DNA of 64,000 bases. It comes from Granulicella mallensis. GTDB taxonomy: Bacteria > Acidobacteriota > Terriglobia > Terriglobales > Acidobacteriaceae. Made by a program: the position numbers and the translations under genes. The stretch's first letter is position 1, and every line of letters starts with the position of its first letter. Of the stretch, positions 61,491-64,000 are shown in pieces. Location of the stretch: NCBI RefSeq assembly GCF_014203225.1, contig NZ_JACHIO010000004.1, positions 332,651 through 396,650 on the forward strand. Direction: 5' to 3'. The notes under the pieces are model-generated. The model was not told the origin of the DNA and searched no databases. It was given only the letters and a program-made list of their open reading frames with translations.

Positions 61491-62417
61491 TTTCCGGAAG
61501 AAGTTCTTCGCCAGGAACAGCACATTCGCCGGCCGCTCGGCCAGACGCCGCATAAAGTACGGATACCACTCCGTCCCGAATGGCACATAGACCCGCACAC
61601 CGAATCCCTCAGCCGCAAGCTTCCGCTGCAGATCGCGCCGCACGCCGTAGAGCATCTGGAACTCGAACGCCCGCTTGTCCAGACCGGTCTCGGCGACAAA
61701 CTGCCGCATCATCTCGATGATCGCCTCGTCGTGCGTGGCGATCCCGCAGAAGACGCCGCTGGAAGCGACCCGCTTCATCAGCTTGACGTAGTTCGCATCC
61801 ACATCGGCCTTGAGGGGAAAAGCAATCTCCGCCGGCTCCTTGTAGGCTCCCTTGCACAGCCGCATCCGAATCCCCTGGGCGATCAGCCGCTCCACGTCAT
61901 CTGCAGTGCGGAAGAGATACGCCTGAAGCACCGTACCCACAGCACCGGGCCAGCGGGCGTTCAGCCGTTCGGTCATGGCAATCGTCGCCTCGGTGTAATC
62001 CGAGCCTTCCATGTCGATGCGCACAAAGTTAGCCGTCATCGCCGCGTGTTCCACCATCTCGCCGACGATGCGCTCGGCCAGCTCCGGCCCAGCTCCGTGG
62101 CCGCCGATGTCCATGCCCACCTGGGTCAGCTTTACGCTGACGTTCGCCCGCAGCTTGCGGGCGGCAATCTCATCCAGCAACTGGTGATAGATCGCGGCGC
62201 TCTCCTCAGCCTGCGATACCTGCATCACGCTCTCGCCCAGTGAGTCGAGCGTCGCCTCGATCCCTTCGGCATTCAGCTGCTCGGCAGCCGCAATCGCCTC
62301 CTCAACACTCATACCTGCGACAAAACGCCGCGACACACGCCGGCCCATCGTCGACCGCTCGGAAAATGCACGAAATGCCTTGTTCGTGGACAAAGCAATA
62401 AAGAAAGACCTTAACAA
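61488..62417 (-). CDS. Proline dehydrogenase (PRODH domain) family protein
   Basis: 309 residues, FAD-dependent TIM barrel that oxidises proline to pyrroline-5-carboxylate at the membrane. Motifs: SVKLTQVGMDI, FVRIDMEGSDY, YLFRTADDVERLI, RMRLCKGAYKEP, GIATHD, EFQMLYGVRRDL and YVPFGTEWYPYFMRRLAERP (substrate and FAD site). Start is TTG 62417 with GAGGTGAGGG upstream. Size matches the monofunctional bacterial form. No P5C dehydrogenase gene adjoins it. Confidence 0.9.
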   Translation of the reverse strand: MLRSFFIALSTNKAFRAFSERSTMGRRVSRRFVAGMSVEEAIAAAEQLNAEGIEATLDSLGESVMQVSQAEESAAIYHQLLDEIAARKLRANVSVKLTQVGMDIGGHGAGPELAERIVGEMVEHAAMTANFVRIDMEGSDYTEATIAMTERLNARWPGAVGTVLQAYLFRTADDVERLIAQGIRMRLCKGAYKEPAEIAFPLKADVDANYVKLMKRVASSGVFCGIATHDEAIIEMMRQFVAETGLDKRAFEFQMLYGVRRDLQRKLAAEGFGVRVYVPFGTEWYPYFMRRLAERPANVLFLAKNFFRK

Positions 62418-62653
62418 CCCTCACCTCACACAAACTGGATGCAACCGCTTATTTTCGCACGCCGCCGGGTACCGCGTTTTTCGGCATGATCGCCCACGAG
62501 TAAAAAGAAGGTAAGGGATTCAGGAGTCTTCCCCTCTAGAGACAACCCACCAGAGCATGCCTGGCCTCTTAAAATCTTTTGAAACTTATAAAAGCTCTCT
62601 TCCGTTCCCCCTGGCGGGACAGGGTCGAAGGCAAGCTGTCTGCGGAGGATCGA

Positions 62654-63715
62654 GTGGAGAGTCTGATGAGCTTTTTGTTTCCGGTGCTGATGATCGGCAT
62701 CTTTGTAGCCGTCTTTGGCGGGATCTATTTTCGTCGCCGTCGCAACCAGAGAATTCTGACGGAGGGTGACCTGACGGTGGCCCTGGTGCTCGACATTCAC
62801 CAGACAGGCACGGTGATTAATCAATCTCCGGTGATGGCCTTGCAGCTGCGACTGGAGCAGACCGGACAGGCTACGCGAGAACTCAATCTACGCCAGGTGA
62901 TCGACCTCGGCAACATCCCCCGGGTCGGGGAGCAGGTTTATATCTCGGTCGACAAGAAAAACCCCAATGCGGCGGTCTATATGGGACTGGTGACCGCACT
63001 CAATAGCCAGGCGGGAATAGCCGCAAGCCAGACGCAGATGGTCGCAGACGCCGCTTCCATCTCCCCCAGATTGCGTGAGAGCAAAACCTTTGGCGTGGCG
63101 ACCATTCAGGGAATGGCAGCTGGAACCGCGCCAGGAGCGACAGTCTTCACCCTCGAGATCGACTCCTGCGTAGAGCCGAAACGTGTTGTAACAATCGAGC
63201 AGGTGATGCAGAACAATCCCTTCCGCGTGGGGGACCGCGCGTACCTCTTCGTCAGCAAAGAAGATAAAAACGCTGTGGCGGTAGTTCCGCTCTCCCTGGT
63301 GGGCGGACAGAAGCTCGATCCCAACAACAACCGCCTGGACGCTCTCGTCCTAGGCCCGCAGATCCTGCACGAAGGTAAGAAGGCGATGGCGACTGTCACC
63401 GAAGCGGACGAGGTCAAGGTGAACAACGGCTTCCTGGAGAAGCGCGGCGTACAGCGCTGGCACCTACAGTTTCTCGTGAAACCGGAAGACGGCAGCATGG
63501 CCTATGCGGCGGAACAGACCCTCTCGTTCACCAAGCCGGAGAGGGTACAGCGCGTCTGCAGGATAGGCGCGGAGGTTCCAATACGCATCGACTGGAACGA
63601 TCCCCACACCATCGTCACCGACCCGCTGGCCATGGGATATCCAGACCCTTATGTAACCGTGATGGATATCTACAAGGATGCTCTGGCGGCAGGTGAGATT
63701 GAACAGCCGAAGTAA
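62654..63715 (+). CDS. Membrane-anchored protein of unknown function
   Basis: About 353 residues from GTG 62654, chosen because GGAGG lies 5 bases upstream; a TTG at 62579 or ATG at 62666 are alternatives. One N-terminal transmembrane helix (FLFPVLMIGIFVAVFGGIYF) followed by RRRR, then a soluble beta-rich domain with repeats around DLTVALVLDIHQTGTVIN and GATVFTLEIDSC-type strands. No family recognised. Confidence 0.62.
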   Translation: MESLMSFLFPVLMIGIFVAVFGGIYFRRRRNQRILTEGDLTVALVLDIHQTGTVINQSPVMALQLRLEQTGQATRELNLRQVIDLGNIPRVGEQVYISVDKKNPNAAVYMGLVTALNSQAGIAASQTQMVADAASISPRLRESKTFGVATIQGMAAGTAPGATVFTLEIDSCVEPKRVVTIEQVMQNNPFRVGDRAYLFVSKEDKNAVAVVPLSLVGGQKLDPNNNRLDALVLGPQILHEGKKAMATVTEADEVKVNNGFLEKRGVQRWHLQFLVKPEDGSMAYAAEQTLSFTKPERVQRVCRIGAEVPIRIDWNDPHTIVTDPLAMGYPDPYVTVMDIYKDALAAGEIEQPK

Positions 63716-63906
63716 CTAAGTGCAATCCAAACTGTTAGTGATTAGGTGCCTTGAAGCCAAAAACTGCGAGGAGCCTTTTGGGGTGCATTCTGCTTCTTTT
63801 TGGGGAACGAATGACTTTGCATCGAAATCCGTGCGAATATCGACCATCGCTTCGTAAAGAACTGACATACATTGGCACTTCTTTAGTTACGTGAGGCGAG
63901 AGAGTC
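63716..63906. other. Intergenic gap before the transposase
   Basis: 191 bases without a supportable gene or repeat. Confidence 0.4.
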
Positions 63907-64000
63907 TAGACCATTTTACCTTTAGGTGTAGTTTCCGAACCGGAGTCTGAGCCATGCTTTTGCGTCTTGTGGTGTGATGGTCTGTAGAGCTTGAGCGGTG
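63907..64000 (-). mobile_element. End of an IS630-type insertion sequence with the transposase C-terminus
   Basis: Reading in from the right edge on the minus strand gives TAQALQTITPQDAKAWLRLRFGNYT followed by TAA (63922-63924), the form of IS630-family transposase C-termini. The outer boundary at 63907 is TAGACCATTTTACCTTTAGG, like the ends of the palindromic elements at 13280 and 61376. The rest of the element lies outside the window. Confidence 0.72.

Noticed and set aside
61395..62243. 282-codon plus-strand ORF opposite proline dehydrogenase
   Set aside because: His/Arg/Gln-rich shadow frame, antisense to a gene with clear PRODH motifs.
1..64000. CRISPR array or rRNA operon
   Set aside because: No regularly spaced direct repeats with unique spacers and no rRNA-like sequence were seen.

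Overview
The window looks like chromosomal DNA of an acidobacterium, most likely family Acidobacteriaceae (Terriglobus/Granulicella/Edaphobacter type). This is inferred from gene content: a GspD-like secretin with a C-terminal cohesin-like domain, PQQ dehydrogenase, DUF3106, DUF899, many small palindromic intergenic repeats, and GC-rich codon use. No rRNA is present, so the genus cannot be fixed.

Layout. 1-7180 is housekeeping: the start of guaA, a membrane protein, leuS, a secreted protein, nfo, and a CysJ-type reductase without an FMN domain. 7380-11293 is a small sugar locus (GH30 hydrolase, LacI regulator, MFS transporter). 11294-18251 is a recombined surface-polysaccharide region with three acyltransferase-3 genes, a GT87 glycosyltransferase, a decayed acyltransferase copy, a gtrB tail and two kinds of mobile repeat. 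It is followed by a PQQ dehydrogenase and an HTH-GHKL-DUF4325 regulator.

21794-46812 is the centrepiece. A leftward operon encodes a ubiquitin-like conjugation module: E1-like adenylyltransferase, membrane protein with two tandem 8-Cys RING-like zinc modules, ubiquitin-like protein ending in Gly, E2-like protein with an HPN-x8-Cys active site, and a Ser/Thr kinase. It diverges from a rightward locus of about 21 kb that encodes a contractile injection system of type VI kind: TssB, TssC, two Hcp, TssE, TssF, TssG (with an N-terminal PASTA-like domain), TssK, TssH/ClpV and VgrG. The same locus holds a membrane FHA protein, a periplasmic vWA protein, a DUF1080-TM-FHA receptor-like protein, a PP2C phosphatase and four candidate tip, cargo or accessory genes. 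TssA, TssJ, TssL, TssM and PAAR are not visible. My reading is an injection machine whose membrane attachment and firing are handled by phosphothreonine signalling and a bacterial ubiquitin-like pathway. That functional link is inferred only from gene neighbourhood.

46813-52480 carries a large palindrome, a TetR gene with two near-identical palindromic operators, an AraC gene, a second copy of a roughly 390-bp inverted-repeat element, two paralogous alpha/beta hydrolases and a DUF4126 protein. 52516-63715 holds an orphan secretin, an AraC regulator, an AlaC-type aminotransferase, DUF899 and GNAT proteins, tRNA-Val(CAC), an ECF sigma/anti-sigma/DUF3106 group, proline dehydrogenase and a membrane-anchored protein. 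The window ends in the C-terminus of an IS630-type transposase. The end of that element resembles the ends of the short TA-flanked palindromic repeats scattered through the window.
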